Of a stretch of DNA of 59,578 bases, positions 1-9,026 are shown piece by piece. The notes under the pieces were generated by a model that saw only the letters and a program-made list of their open reading frames with translations, was not told the DNA's origin and ran no database searches. Position numbers and translations under genes: made by a program. The stretch is from Pseudomonas fluorescens (GTDB lineage: Bacteria; Pseudomonadota; Gammaproteobacteria; Pseudomonadales; Pseudomonadaceae). The stretch lies in the NCBI RefSeq assembly GCF_002837185.1, contig NZ_KZ478016.1:1-59578 (forward strand), written 5' to 3'. Positions within the stretch are counted from its first letter, which is position 1. Each line of letters starts with the position of its first letter.

Positions 1-1
1 C

Positions 2-91
2 AAGTTGAGGAGCTTCAAGTTGCCCGCTCAGATATTTCTCAGCGAGAACACCGTTGATATGCCCTATGCGCAAAACGGGAGTTTCCCATGA
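2..91 (+). CDS. 3' end of an upstream T6SS gene, possibly tssM (partial)
   Basis: An open frame enters from the left edge and stops with TGA at 89-91, sharing ATGA with the tssA start. Such 4-base overlaps are typical of translationally coupled operon genes. The visible tail reads about 29 residues and includes KLRSFKLPAQIF. This resembles the end of IcmF/TssM proteins, which often finish with a motif like LRxFxLPxxI; tssM also precedes tssA in several T6SS clusters. Another frame stops at 55-57, so the choice rests on the overlap and the tail motif. Identity is inferred, not proven. Confidence 0.4.
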   Translation, partial: KLRSFKLPAQIFLSENTVDMPYAQNGSFP

Positions 92-1665
92 GCCTGCGCA
101 CTGTGATCGCCCGCTGCCTCGGCGAACGCGACGCATTGTCCGTCGCCCGCGAGCAAGCCGCCCACTGGCAACCCTGGCTGCAACCCATCAGCACCGACTC
201 CCCTGTCGGCGAAGACCCCGGCTACGACGATGACTTCCTGCGCATGCGTGAAGAGGTCAACAAGCTCTCGGGCGCCGATGCCGAGCAGGTGGCCCAACTG
301 GCGCAGAAGCTGCTGATCCACAGCTGCAAGGACCTGCGCGTTGCCACCTATTACCTGTGGGCACGCTTACACAAGGACGGTGAAGTCGGTCTGGCCGACG
401 GCCTGAGCCTGCTGGCAGCGCTGGTGGAACGCTTTGCCGACGCAGTGCTGCCCATCCGCCCCAACAGCCGCAAGATGGCCCTGGAATGGTTGGCCGGCGC
501 CAAGATGCTGGACACGCTGTCGCTGTACCCGGAAGTGGTCAAGGCCGAGGCCGAGCGCACTGCCGCAGCACTCGCCTGGCTGGAGCGCGGGCTGGGTGCG
601 TGGCCGCAGGAGCAGCGTCCACATTTGGAGCCCCTGTATGCCGCCCTGTCCGCGAGGTTGGCGCAGTCCGGTGGCATGGACGCCTTGGTGCCGCAGAATA
701 CTGCCAGCCATGATGCGACTGCACAGGCGCCAGCGCCGCAGATCAAGTCCGGGCGCGACCTGTTGGACAGCGGCCGGGCCTTGGCGGGGTACCTGCGTGA
801 CCAACCTTTGGGCTGGCTGGCGGCTCACCGCCTGATGAAAAGCTTGCGTTGGGACACGGTGCATCAGGCCCCACCGCAGGATACGAACAACAACACGCGC
901 CTGACACCACCGCGTGGAGACTATCGGGCGCTGCTCAAACGTTTGTACCTGCAACAGAACTGGGCGGAGTTGATCGAGCAGGTCGAGCGGATCTATTCCG
1001 AGGGCGTGAACCATTTCTGGCTGGACTTGCAGTGGTACCTGTATCAGGCGCTGAGCAAACAACCCGCGCCGCAGGATCGCTGGGCCGATATCGCCAAGCG
1101 TGACCTGGGCATGTTCCTTGAGCGCCTGCCGGGTCTGGACGTGCTGTGCTGGAGCGACGGCAGCCCGTTTGCCGACGAAACCACCCGCGAGTGGATTGCC
1201 CAGCACGTCAGCGGCAACCAGCCCCAGCCTTGGTTACCCGTACCCTCGGCGGCACCGGCCACTGGCGATACCGACATCCTGTCCCTGGAAGGCGAGGCCG
1301 TGGCCCAGGCTGACAGCGACGGCGTGGATCAGGCACTGGCCTGGCTGGCCGCACGCCCTGGTATCCACACCGGGCGCCAACGCTGGTTGTTGCGCCTGTT
1401 GATGGCGCGGGTAGCCGAGCAGTACAGCAAGAGCGACCTGGCCATCCATCTGTTGGCCGAACTGGACGCCACGGCGCAACGCCAGGCCTTGGCCGAGTGG
1501 GAGCCGGAGCTGAGTTTCGAGGTCAAGGCGCGCCTGCTCAAACTGCTGCGGGTCAAAGCCCAGCGCAATGACGCCGACAAACCCACCCTGGCGCGGCGCA
1601 TGGAAGCTTTGCTGGCGGCGCTGGTAGCCATCGATCCGGTCCGCGCCGCAGTGCTTTGCGGCTAA
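88..1665 (+). CDS. tssA: Type VI secretion protein TssA (ImpA family)
   Basis: A 525-residue cytoplasmic T6SS component. TssA proteins cap or prime the baseplate and coordinate tail-sheath assembly. The N-terminal third carries the ImpA_N signature: VGEDPGYDDDFLRMREEVNKL around residues 40-60, then the KDLRVATYYLWARL stretch and a LADGLSLLAALVERF helix. The C-terminal part is helical and less conserved, as expected for subclass-specific TssA tails. The ATG has a GGGAG ribosome site 6 bases upstream. It heads tssF-tssG-tssJ-tssE with short gaps, which fixes the assignment. A second ImpA_N protein closes the operon, so the cluster carries two TssA-type proteins. Confidence 0.9.
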   Translation: MSLRTVIARCLGERDALSVAREQAAHWQPWLQPISTDSPVGEDPGYDDDFLRMREEVNKLSGADAEQVAQLAQKLLIHSCKDLRVATYYLWARLHKDGEVGLADGLSLLAALVERFADAVLPIRPNSRKMALEWLAGAKMLDTLSLYPEVVKAEAERTAAALAWLERGLGAWPQEQRPHLEPLYAALSARLAQSGGMDALVPQNTASHDATAQAPAPQIKSGRDLLDSGRALAGYLRDQPLGWLAAHRLMKSLRWDTVHQAPPQDTNNNTRLTPPRGDYRALLKRLYLQQNWAELIEQVERIYSEGVNHFWLDLQWYLYQALSKQPAPQDRWADIAKRDLGMFLERLPGLDVLCWSDGSPFADETTREWIAQHVSGNQPQPWLPVPSAAPATGDTDILSLEGEAVAQADSDGVDQALAWLAARPGIHTGRQRWLLRLLMARVAEQYSKSDLAIHLLAELDATAQRQALAEWEPELSFEVKARLLKLLRVKAQRNDADKPTLARRMEALLAALVAIDPVRAAVLCG

Positions 1666-1689
1666 CCCTCCTACATCGGGATTCTTTCT

Positions 1690-3459
1690 GTGAGCATGGA
1701 CAATCTGACACTGCGCTATTTCGATGCCGAAATGCGCTACCTGCGCGAGGCCGGCAAGGAGTTCGCGGACGCGTTCCCGGACCGGGCCGCGCAGCTCAAC
1801 CTGGACAAACCGGGCGCACAGGATCCCTATGTGGAGCGCCTGTTCGAGGGCTTCGCCTTCCTGATGGGTCGTCTGCGGGAAAAGCTCGACGATGACCTGC
1901 CGGAGCTGACCGAAGGCCTGGTCAGCCTGCTGTGGCCGCATTACTTGCGCACCATTCCGTCGCTTTCGGTGGTCGAACTGGTGCCCGACCTTGCGCAGAT
2001 GAAGCGCAGCGAGTTGATCGCTCAGGGCTTTGAGGTGCTGTCGCAACCCATCGGGCCACAACGCACCCGTTGCCGTTACACCACCACCCAGGACGTGACC
2101 CTGCGACCGCTGGCGTTGGAGTCGGTGGGGCGCGGTCATGAAATGGATGGTCGCTCGGTGTTGCGCCTGCGCTTTGCCTGTGGGGCGTTGACGGACTGGA
2201 GCCTGATCGATCTCAGCCGTTTGCCGCTGTACCTGAATGCCGATGCGCCGCTGGCCAGTGCGTTGCATCAGGCGCTGACCTTGAATGCGCAAGCGCTGTA
2301 TGTGCGCTGGCCCGGCCAGACCGAACGCCAGCCACTGACCGCGCATTTTGCACCCAAGGGATTTGCCGATGAAGACCGGCTGTGGCCCAAGGGTGACAGC
2401 GCCTTCAGCGGTTACCAGCTGTTGTTGGAATATTTCAGCTTTCGTGAAAAATTCATGTTCGTGACCTTGTGTGGCTTGGAGCAGTTGAAGATTGCACCCG
2501 GTACCGCCTGGTTCGAGCTTGAAGTGGTGTTGCGTGAACCTTGGCCGGCCAACTTCGACTTGAACAGCGAACACATCCGCTTGCACGCGGTACCGGTGAT
2601 TAATTTGTTTGCGCTGGAGGCCGACCCGTTGACCCTGGCGCCCTTGCAAGCCGACTATCTCCTGCGTCCGATGCGCCTGCAGGACGGCCATACGGAGATC
2701 TATTCGGTGGACCGGGTCACCGCGTCGAGGAACGCCGAACGGCAAGACTATGTGCCGTTCACCAGCTTTCGCCACAAGGGCGGCATGCTGCGCTTTGATG
2801 CCCCGGAACGCTACTTTCATACACGCCTGAAGCGCGCAGCGAATGGCCTGCATGACACTTGGCTGATTCTGGGCGGCGAGGGCTTTGACAAGGACCGCCT
2901 GTGCGAGCGCGAAAGCCTGTCGTTGCGCTTGACCGGCACCCACGGCCAGTTGCCGCGCAAGGCGCTGCAAAGCACTTTGCTCGATACGGTGGTGCAGTCC
3001 ACCCAGTCCGGTTTGCGCGTGCGCAACCTGTGTGCGCCGACCTTGCCGTGCTACCCACCGAACCGCGACCGCTTTCACTGGCGGGTGCTCAGTCACTTGG
3101 GCTCGAACTTCCTGCCGATGCTCGACAACGCCGAGGTGCTGCGCGGCACCCTGGCGCTGTACGACTGGACCGGCAGCGAGCTCAATCGCCGTCGTCTGGC
3201 GGCGATTGTCGAGGTCAAACATCATTTGGTGCAGCGTTTCGAGAAAGGCTTTCTGCTGCGCGGGGTGGATATCGAAATCACCCTGGATGCCAATGGCTTT
3301 TCAGGGGAGGGCGACATCAGCCTGTTCGGCGAGATGCTCAATCGCTTCTTCTCCTTGTATGCCGACATTCATCTGTACACCCAGCTCACGCTGATCCTGC
3401 AACCTACTGGAAAGTGCCTGCGATGGAACGAGAACCACAGTCAGCGTATTCCCGGCTGA
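1690..3459 (+). CDS. tssF: Type VI secretion baseplate subunit TssF
   Basis: A 589-residue TssF (VasA/ImpG) homologue; with TssG, TssK and TssE it forms the T6SS baseplate wedge around the VgrG spike. The N-terminus carries the family hallmark LRYFDAEMRYLREAGKEFA, followed by PDRAAQLNL and PYVERLFEGFAFL; the C-terminal half has LCAPTLPCYPPN and the FLLRGVDIEITLD/FGEMLNRFFSLYADIH segment. Length is normal for the family (about 580-620). A GTG at 1690 is chosen because a GGGA element lies about 9 bases upstream; ATG at 1696, two codons on, is an alternative. Its 3' end overlaps tssG by 37 bases, indicating translational coupling. Confidence 0.93.
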   Translation: MSMDNLTLRYFDAEMRYLREAGKEFADAFPDRAAQLNLDKPGAQDPYVERLFEGFAFLMGRLREKLDDDLPELTEGLVSLLWPHYLRTIPSLSVVELVPDLAQMKRSELIAQGFEVLSQPIGPQRTRCRYTTTQDVTLRPLALESVGRGHEMDGRSVLRLRFACGALTDWSLIDLSRLPLYLNADAPLASALHQALTLNAQALYVRWPGQTERQPLTAHFAPKGFADEDRLWPKGDSAFSGYQLLLEYFSFREKFMFVTLCGLEQLKIAPGTAWFELEVVLREPWPANFDLNSEHIRLHAVPVINLFALEADPLTLAPLQADYLLRPMRLQDGHTEIYSVDRVTASRNAERQDYVPFTSFRHKGGMLRFDAPERYFHTRLKRAANGLHDTWLILGGEGFDKDRLCERESLSLRLTGTHGQLPRKALQSTLLDTVVQSTQSGLRVRNLCAPTLPCYPPNRDRFHWRVLSHLGSNFLPMLDNAEVLRGTLALYDWTGSELNRRRLAAIVEVKHHLVQRFEKGFLLRGVDIEITLDANGFSGEGDISLFGEMLNRFFSLYADIHLYTQLTLILQPTGKCLRWNENHSQRIPG

Positions 3460-4520
3460 AAGCCGACGGTCTGCTCGACGCCCTGCAGGACCAAGTGGCT
3501 GAGGCTAACCTGTACCGCTTTTGCCAGTTGCTGGAACAGGCTTTGCCCGATCACCCGCCCTTGGGCAGCACCGCGCACCCGGCCGATGACGCCGTGCGCT
3601 TTCGGCCCGATCCGGGCATGGGCTTTCCGGCCAGCGAGTTGAAGGCGATTGAAACCGATGACGCTCACCCGGAGCGCCCGGCAACCATACGCACGCGTCT
3701 GCTCGGGTTGTACGGGGTCGACTCGCCGATGCCGACGGTGTTTCTGGATGACATCGCGCAGCGCCGGGAAGGGCATGAAGCGTTGGAAGCCTTCCTGGAT
3801 ATTTTCAACCACCGGATCTTCACTCAGTTCTACCGGATCTGGCGCAAGTATTCCTACCCGGCGACGTTCGAAGCAGGCGGCACTGATGCCACCTCGCAAT
3901 GCCTGTTGGGCCTGATCGGCCTGGGCATTCCGGGCACCGCCCAGCAGATCGCCACGCCGGTCTCGCGCTTTCTGGCCCTGCTCAGTGTGATGCGCCTGCC
4001 CACGCGCAATGCTGAGGGCATCACTGCGCTGGTCAAGTTGCTGGCGCCCAACACCCAGGCGCAGGTGACCCCGCATTGGCCACTGAGAATTGCGCTGGAA
4101 CAGCCGGCCAGCCTTTCCCGCCAACGGCCAGTCAGTTTGTCCCAGGGGACGCCGTTGGGCAGCGTCGGCTTGGATGCCAACAGCCAACTGCGGCTGACGC
4201 TCTACACCGAAGACACGCAGGAAGCCAGCGGCTGGTTGCCCGGTGGTGAGTTGTACAGCGACCTGCTGGTGCTGCTACGCGTGTACCTCGGGTGGCGCTG
4301 CACGGCGAAACTGCAGTTGTCATTGCCAGTGCACAGCCTGCCCGCACCGGTGTTGGGGCAAGCACCTATTCGGCTCGGCATGACCGGGGTGCTGGGTTTG
4401 GGAAGCGATGCCTGGCAGGTGGCGGAACACGACACGCTCACGATCAACCTGGGCCGCTACCAAGGCCTTTCGATTAATCCCCACAACAGAGAAACACAGC
4501 ATGTTGCGTACCATTTTTAG
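3423..4520 (+). CDS. tssG: Type VI secretion baseplate subunit TssG
   Basis: A 365-residue TssG (VasB/ImpH) homologue and partner of TssF in the baseplate wedge. Diagnostic segments are AVRFRPDPGMGFPASEL near residue 60, then RLLGLYGVDSPMP, and EALEAFLDIFNHRIFTQFYRIWRKY, followed by LTLYT and the C-terminal RLGMTGVLGLGSDAW region. ATG 3423 lies inside the end of tssF. The in-frame extension upstream would run antiparallel to family expectations and lacks homology, so the internal ATG is preferred. It overlaps tssJ by 20 bases. The compact tssA-F-G-J-E order matches clusters in which icmF, impA, impG, impH and sciN-like genes are adjacent. Confidence 0.92.
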   Translation: MEREPQSAYSRLKADGLLDALQDQVAEANLYRFCQLLEQALPDHPPLGSTAHPADDAVRFRPDPGMGFPASELKAIETDDAHPERPATIRTRLLGLYGVDSPMPTVFLDDIAQRREGHEALEAFLDIFNHRIFTQFYRIWRKYSYPATFEAGGTDATSQCLLGLIGLGIPGTAQQIATPVSRFLALLSVMRLPTRNAEGITALVKLLAPNTQAQVTPHWPLRIALEQPASLSRQRPVSLSQGTPLGSVGLDANSQLRLTLYTEDTQEASGWLPGGELYSDLLVLLRVYLGWRCTAKLQLSLPVHSLPAPVLGQAPIRLGMTGVLGLGSDAWQVAEHDTLTINLGRYQGLSINPHNRETQHVAYHF

Positions 4521-5025
4521 TCTGGTGATGTTCGCGGCGCTCGGCGGGTGTGGTCTGGCCCAGACCGTCGCGGATGGCACGGCATCCACCGCCAAGGCGA
4601 TCTTCTACAAGCAGGTGAAAACCCTGCACCTGGATTTCAGTGCACGCACGGCGCTCAACACCGCCGCCACGGACATGAGCGCCTTGTCGGTGCCGACCCT
4701 GGTGCGGGTGTACCAACTGCGCGACAGCAAAGCGGTAGAGCAGGCAACATACGACGGGCTGTTGGGCGATGACAATCAACTGCTGGCGAGCGCCTTGTTG
4801 GACAAACGCTCGGTGGTGGTAAAACCCGAGGAGGGCGCCCAGTTGAACGTACCGATGGACAAGGACGCTCAGTTCGTCACGGTGGTGGCGTTGTTTCGCA
4901 GCCCCGATACCCAATTGAACACCTGGCGCCTGACGTTGACCCGCGATGACCTGGACCCGGACCGGGCGCGGGTTATCGAGCTGGGGGATAACCGCTTGAC
5001 CCTGCGGCCCTTGGTAAAGGACTGA
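4501..5025 (+). CDS. tssJ: Type VI secretion outer-membrane lipoprotein TssJ
   Basis: A 174-residue lipoprotein. The N-terminus MLRTIFSLVMFAALGGCG is a lipoprotein signal peptide with lipobox LGGC (Cys about residue 16). The mature protein has the beta-rich TssJ/SciN pattern: LHLDFSARTALN early, VRVYQLRDSKAVEQATYDGLL in the middle (the SxPxxVRxYQL hallmark) and VVALFRSPDTQLNTWRL towards the end. TssJ anchors the TssL-TssM membrane complex to the outer membrane through TssM. The ATG at 4501 sits inside the tssG 3' end; an upstream extension from 4408 would place the signal peptide internally and is rejected. tssE follows 3 bases after the stop. Confidence 0.92.
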   Translation: MLRTIFSLVMFAALGGCGLAQTVADGTASTAKAIFYKQVKTLHLDFSARTALNTAATDMSALSVPTLVRVYQLRDSKAVEQATYDGLLGDDNQLLASALLDKRSVVVKPEEGAQLNVPMDKDAQFVTVVALFRSPDTQLNTWRLTLTRDDLDPDRARVIELGDNRLTLRPLVKD

Positions 5026-5028
5026 GCC

Positions 5029-5469
5029 ATGACCGAGTACAACCCCTCGCTGTACGAAAGGCTGCTGCAAAATTTCGACGGTGAGTTGGACTTGCATCGC
5101 GTCAGCGAGGAGGACCAGCACGCCCTGTCGGTGCTGGACAACCTGCAGCGCATCCTCAATAGCCGTGCCGGTGCGCTCAGCCATCTGCCCGATTACGGGC
5201 TGCCGGACATGGGCTTGATCCTGCAGGGGTTGCCCGCCACCGCCCATGGTTTGATCGGCACCATGACCGCCACCTTGCTCAAGTACGAACCGCGTCTGGC
5301 GGCGGTCGCCATCGCCCTGCAGCCCCAGACGCTGCCGGGGCACTTGGAGTACGCCCTGGACGCGCAACTCAAGGATGGGCAGCACGTGAGCTTCGGCACC
5401 ACCCTGGCGCCCGAGGGCAAAGTGCTGGTACGCCACTTGAAGCGACAGCAGTACCTGACCAAGCCTTGA
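5029..5469 (+). CDS. tssE: Type VI secretion baseplate protein TssE (gp25-like)
   Basis: A 146-residue protein of the gp25/TssE family, which links the baseplate to the first sheath ring. Visible hallmarks are SLYERLLQNFDG near the N-terminus, VLDNLQRILNSRAGALSHLPDYGLPDM (the conserved ILNTRxGxxxxxPDYGLPD motif) at about residues 35-60, and IKYEPRL-like LKYEPRLAAVAI. The length is typical. ATG follows the tssJ stop by 3 bases, so it is surely cotranscribed. The motif set rather than overall length makes the assignment secure. Confidence 0.88.
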   Translation: MTEYNPSLYERLLQNFDGELDLHRVSEEDQHALSVLDNLQRILNSRAGALSHLPDYGLPDMGLILQGLPATAHGLIGTMTATLLKYEPRLAAVAIALQPQTLPGHLEYALDAQLKDGQHVSFGTTLAPEGKVLVRHLKRQQYLTKP

Positions 5470-5492
5470 ACCTATAACGGAAGGGAAGCCTG

Positions 5493-6617
5493 ATGACAGC
5501 GTTGTTTGAGATGCGTATTCGAGTCGGCGGTGATCCGCGCGGCTTCAGTGAATTTACAGTAGTGCGCGATGAGCTGGCCAAGCTCAGCCATCCTGCCTGC
5601 CCGGATGTGGACTGGGCCAAGGTGGAGCAAAGCTGCCTGGCGCTGTTCCAACACAATGGCGCCGACCTTCAGACCGCGTGTTTTTACACCTTGGCACGCG
5701 GTCAGCGTCATGGGCTGGAGGGCATCACCCAAGGCGTGGTGTTGCTCGAAGCCCTGAGCCGCGAGTGGGCAGGCCTGTGGCCGTCGATGGCGTCAGTGCG
5801 CCTGGACCTGTTGGGGTGGCTGTTCGATCAACTGCAACTGCTGATGCGCAGCGTGGCGATGACCGCCCACAGTGTGCCCGCGCTGGTTCAACTGGACACC
5901 GAACTGGCACGTTTGCATGCGCGTTTACTTCCTCAGGGCGCTAATCCTCTGCTGACATTGCAGGCTCTGCGCCACCAGGTGGGCAGCCTGATCCAGCGCC
6001 TTGAACAAAGCTATGCATCGGGCGAAAGGGTGCTGGCTCCCGTTAGGGCGATAACGCCGACATGGGTGACACCTGTGGTGATCCTGCCGCCCCCTGACGT
6101 GGAGCCACGCAGGCGGCGCCTGGCCTTATGGTTATTTGCCGGGACGCTGATTATCGCCTTGCTCGCGGGACTCGGTTGGCGGACATGGCTGACACATCAA
6201 GCCCCTCCACCCCTCATGCCCGAACCCGTGCGATTGGACAGCCTGTCGCTGTTCGATGCCGGCAGCGCAACCCTGAAGCCTGGCTCGACCAAAGTACTGA
6301 TCAATGCCCTGGTCGGTATCAAAGCCCAACCGGGCTGGCTGATCGTGATCGCCGGGCACACCGATGCGACCGGAGTTATGGAGCAAAACCTGGCCCTGTC
6401 CCACGCCCGCGCCTCAGCCGTGCGCGACTGGATGCAGCAGATGGGCGACATCGCCGACAGTTGTTTCGCGGTGCAGGGCTTGGCGGACAATCAGCCGATC
6501 GCCAGCAATGCGACCGAGGCTGGACGTACCGCTAATCGGCGTGTGGATATCCAGCTGGTGCCACAGGTTGGAGCCTGTGAGCAGACCGCATTGGCGGGGG
6601 AGAGTGGTCAATCATAA
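5493..6617 (+). CDS. ImpA_N/transmembrane/OmpA fusion protein of the T6SS (VasL-like)
   Basis: A 374-residue protein ending the T6SS operon. Residues 1-130 form an ImpA_N-type domain (DPRGFSEFTVVRDELAKL, then ALFQHNGADLQTACFYTLAR and GVVLLEALSREWAGLWP), as in TssA/VasL. Four arginines precede one transmembrane helix at about 209-229. Residues about 249-363 are an OmpA C-terminal peptidoglycan-binding domain, with LFDAGSATLKPGS, AGHTDATG and LSHARASAVRDWM followed by GRTANRRVDI. Thus a cytoplasmic TssA-like head is tethered through the inner membrane to a periplasmic wall-binding domain. VasL-type proteins share the ImpA_N-TM plan; the OmpA tail suggests it also does the job of TagL/TssL wall anchoring. 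Function is inferred. Confidence 0.8.
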   Translation: MTALFEMRIRVGGDPRGFSEFTVVRDELAKLSHPACPDVDWAKVEQSCLALFQHNGADLQTACFYTLARGQRHGLEGITQGVVLLEALSREWAGLWPSMASVRLDLLGWLFDQLQLLMRSVAMTAHSVPALVQLDTELARLHARLLPQGANPLLTLQALRHQVGSLIQRLEQSYASGERVLAPVRAITPTWVTPVVILPPPDVEPRRRRLALWLFAGTLIIALLAGLGWRTWLTHQAPPPLMPEPVRLDSLSLFDAGSATLKPGSTKVLINALVGIKAQPGWLIVIAGHTDATGVMEQNLALSHARASAVRDWMQQMGDIADSCFAVQGLADNQPIASNATEAGRTANRRVDIQLVPQVGACEQTALAGESGQS

Positions 6618-6956
6618 AGGGCGGCGCAAGTGTTCATCTTTATAGCCTGACTGTAGCAGCGGCCCCGTTATGCTGACTTGCTTTTTGCACCGGTGAGCAC
6701 AGTGACAAGGGCGTGCCTGCAAGCGCTGCGCAACGCTGTCCATCGAACACATTTATGTTCTTGGAATTCAAATGTATTCGATGGGATAGATGGCTTGTGA
6801 GCGTCCAAGGACATGTGACGCCCTGCGTGACGTGCTTGAGCATCACGCGGTATCCGCTACCCCGCGCTATGGCGTTGCTCATATCTATCTATTCCTCCAA
6901 CGATCATTCATTGCCTAGGCTGGCGGCTTCAACAGCTACCTTTGAAGAGTGACTTC
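6618..6956. other. Intergenic region after the T6SS operon, with a long inverted repeat
   Basis: This 339-base stretch separates the T6SS operon from the M3 peptidase gene. No convincing ORF is present; the short frames have neither ribosome sites nor recognisable sequence. It is less GC-rich than its neighbours. The main structure is the inverted repeat at 6741-6783. A GCGTGA/TCACGC pair and a GCCTAGGC palindrome lie further downstream. The stretch probably holds the promoter of the peptidase gene. Confidence 0.5.
6741..6783. other. Long imperfect inverted repeat (13 bp stem)
   Basis: CATCGAA (6741-6747) pairs with TTCGATG (6777-6783), and ACATTT (6749-6754) pairs with AAATGT (6770-6775). 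One mismatched position separates the two stem parts and the loop is 15 bases. No T-run follows on either strand, so this is not a simple intrinsic terminator. It lies about 175 bases upstream of the M3 peptidase start and could be an operator or a structured leader. Confidence 0.5.
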
Positions 6957-8981
6957 ATGTCTGAAAGCAATCCACTGCTACAGCCCTACGACTTGCCCCC
7001 GTTCTCAGCCATCCGGGCTGAACACTTGGTGCCTGCCATTGAGCAGATCATCACTGAAAGCCGCAGCACCACCTCCACGATCATTGCCAGCCAGGCGCCA
7101 TTCCCCACCTGGGACGATCTGGTGCAGGCGGTGGAGGCGTTGGAGGCTCGCCTGGATGGCGTTCTCAAAGTTATTGAACTGCTTGACTCTATTCCCCAAG
7201 AGGCGACTTGGAAGCAGGCATCACACCGCAGTTATGAGCTGGCAATGCAGTACAAAGCCGAGTTGGCCGGGAACAACGATCTGTATCAGCTTCACCGGCA
7301 ACTTGCCGACAGCCCGATCGCGGCCCTCTTCAATGAACAACGCCACAGTACGTTGCGTAAAATCTTGCGCAAGTACCACGTGGCGGGTCTTGATCTTTCT
7401 CCTGAGAAACAGCTGCTTCTGAAAGCGTTGAACCGGCAAATCGATGAGTTCAGTCAGGAGTTCCTGCGCCGTGTGAGTGACTCCGGCGACGCATGGCGCA
7501 AGCACATTCAAGACAAGACGCTGCTGAGCGGACTGCCTGACGCCACCCTGGCACGCATGGAGGTCGCGGCTCGGGACGCAGGTCTGGATGGCTGGTTATT
7601 AACCCTTTCCGAGCAATCCTTTCGGGATGTGATGAGCTACGCCGAGCATCGAGCCTTGCGCCAGGACATGATGGTGGCATATTACAGCCGTGCCGTGGAC
7701 ACCGGTCCTGACGCCATTGCCACCGACAATGAACCGATTCTGACAGTGTTGCTCGACAGTCGTCACCAGAAAGCACAATTGCTGGGCTATGCCAACTTCG
7801 CCGAACTGGCGCTGGTGGAACAAATGGCGGAGACGACCGATGAGGTCATTGCATTTTTGCACCACCAGGTTGATCAGGCACGCCCGACATTTGCCCATGA
7901 GGCGCAACAACTGCAACGTTATGCCGCGCAGCGGGGGGTCGATGCTCTGGAACCCTGGGACCTCAGCTATTTTGCGGAAAAAATTCGCCAGGACGTGGCT
8001 GGCGTCTCCCAGGATCAAGTGCGCAATTACTTCCCGTTGGACACGGTGCTGCAACGCTTGTGCACGTTCACCAAAACGCTGTTCGGCGTTGAGCTGATTG
8101 AACAGACCACTGTAGAAACCTGGCACCCGGATGTGCGGGTATTTGAGCTCAGGGAGTACTCGGCGCCGATTGGACATTTGTTTATTGACTGTTATCGGCG
8201 CGTGGTGGGCGGCGAGGTTGGCGCCGCCATGGGTTTGCGCAATCACCGAATGACTGCCGAGGGGCGCCCACAACGGCCCATAGCCGTGCTACGCAGCCAG
8301 TTGCCACGACCGACTGGGACCGAGCCCTGCTTGCTCGATCATCTGCAATTGAGGGTCTTATTGCATGAGTTCGGCCACTGCCTGCAGCACCTGTTGACCG
8401 CCGCCCCCTACCGGGCGATTTCGGGTATGGCCCAATTAAGCCATGATGCGACGGAATTCTTCGGCCAAGTGCTGGAGCAGTTCTGCTTTACTCCGTCGTT
8501 CCTGATCTATCTATCTGGCCATTTGCACACGGGAGAACCCTTGCCTGACAAAATGGCGACTCAAATGAGCCGATTCGTTCACACCCAGACCAGTCAGGAA
8601 ACCGCCAGTATTTTGCTCACGGGCCTGGTCGATTTCGATTTGCACCGTACCTATGGCGACGGGCGCACACCTCATGAAGTATTCACCCAGGCCAACGTTG
8701 AAGTCGGGCATTTGCAGTGGCCTGATGGCGCCCGTCCGATCAACAGCTTCGAACAGCCGATGGGCAGCTATGGGGCCAAACTGTATTCCTACAAGTGGTC
8801 CGGTGTTCTGGCCCGCCAGGCTTTTGAGCGGTTTGAGCGTGATGGCCTATTCAACTCAGAGACCGGTAAAGCTTTCCGTGACCTGTTCATCACCGAGGGC
8901 GATACCCGTACGTTGTTGAGCTCGCTTGCGCTTTTTCGGGGTGAAGGCGAGCGATGTGTCGAGCATTCCACCGGAGCCTGA
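6957..8981 (+). CDS. M3 family zinc oligopeptidase (oligopeptidase A-like)
   Basis: A 674-residue metallopeptidase of the M3 thimet/oligopeptidase A family; these cytosolic enzymes cut short peptides and degraded signal peptides. The zinc site HEFGH is at residues 470-474 and the third ligand region TEFFGQ follows, with Glu at about 500, the usual spacing. The N-terminal LQPYDLPPFSAIRAEHLVPAIEQ and the C-terminal EVGHLQWPDGARP, SYGAKLYSYKWSGVLARQAFERF and LFRGEG are also family-like. ATG 6957 is chosen for its GAAGAG ribosome site; a TTG 15 bases upstream is rejected. It sits between the T6SS operon and a toxin gene, so a role in processing or in self-protection is possible but unproven. Pseudomonads normally have a separate prlC, so this is probably a paralogue. 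Confidence 0.88.
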   Translation: MSESNPLLQPYDLPPFSAIRAEHLVPAIEQIITESRSTTSTIIASQAPFPTWDDLVQAVEALEARLDGVLKVIELLDSIPQEATWKQASHRSYELAMQYKAELAGNNDLYQLHRQLADSPIAALFNEQRHSTLRKILRKYHVAGLDLSPEKQLLLKALNRQIDEFSQEFLRRVSDSGDAWRKHIQDKTLLSGLPDATLARMEVAARDAGLDGWLLTLSEQSFRDVMSYAEHRALRQDMMVAYYSRAVDTGPDAIATDNEPILTVLLDSRHQKAQLLGYANFAELALVEQMAETTDEVIAFLHHQVDQARPTFAHEAQQLQRYAAQRGVDALEPWDLSYFAEKIRQDVAGVSQDQVRNYFPLDTVLQRLCTFTKTLFGVELIEQTTVETWHPDVRVFELREYSAPIGHLFIDCYRRVVGGEVGAAMGLRNHRMTAEGRPQRPIAVLRSQLPRPTGTEPCLLDHLQLRVLLHEFGHCLQHLLTAAPYRAISGMAQLSHDATEFFGQVLEQFCFTPSFLIYLSGHLHTGEPLPDKMATQMSRFVHTQTSQETASILLTGLVDFDLHRTYGDGRTPHEVFTQANVEVGHLQWPDGARPINSFEQPMGSYGAKLYSYKWSGVLARQAFERFERDGLFNSETGKAFRDLFITEGDTRTLLSSLALFRGEGERCVEHSTGA

Positions 8982-9026
8982 ATCGCTCCTGCATATATAG
9001 CGCCACGGCTGACACTTGAAACGCCA

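Noticed and set aside
1234..3225. A 663-residue open frame on the minus strand opposite tssA and tssF
   Set aside because: Antisense shadow of two well-supported T6SS genes. Composition is Gln/His/Arg-rich without domains.
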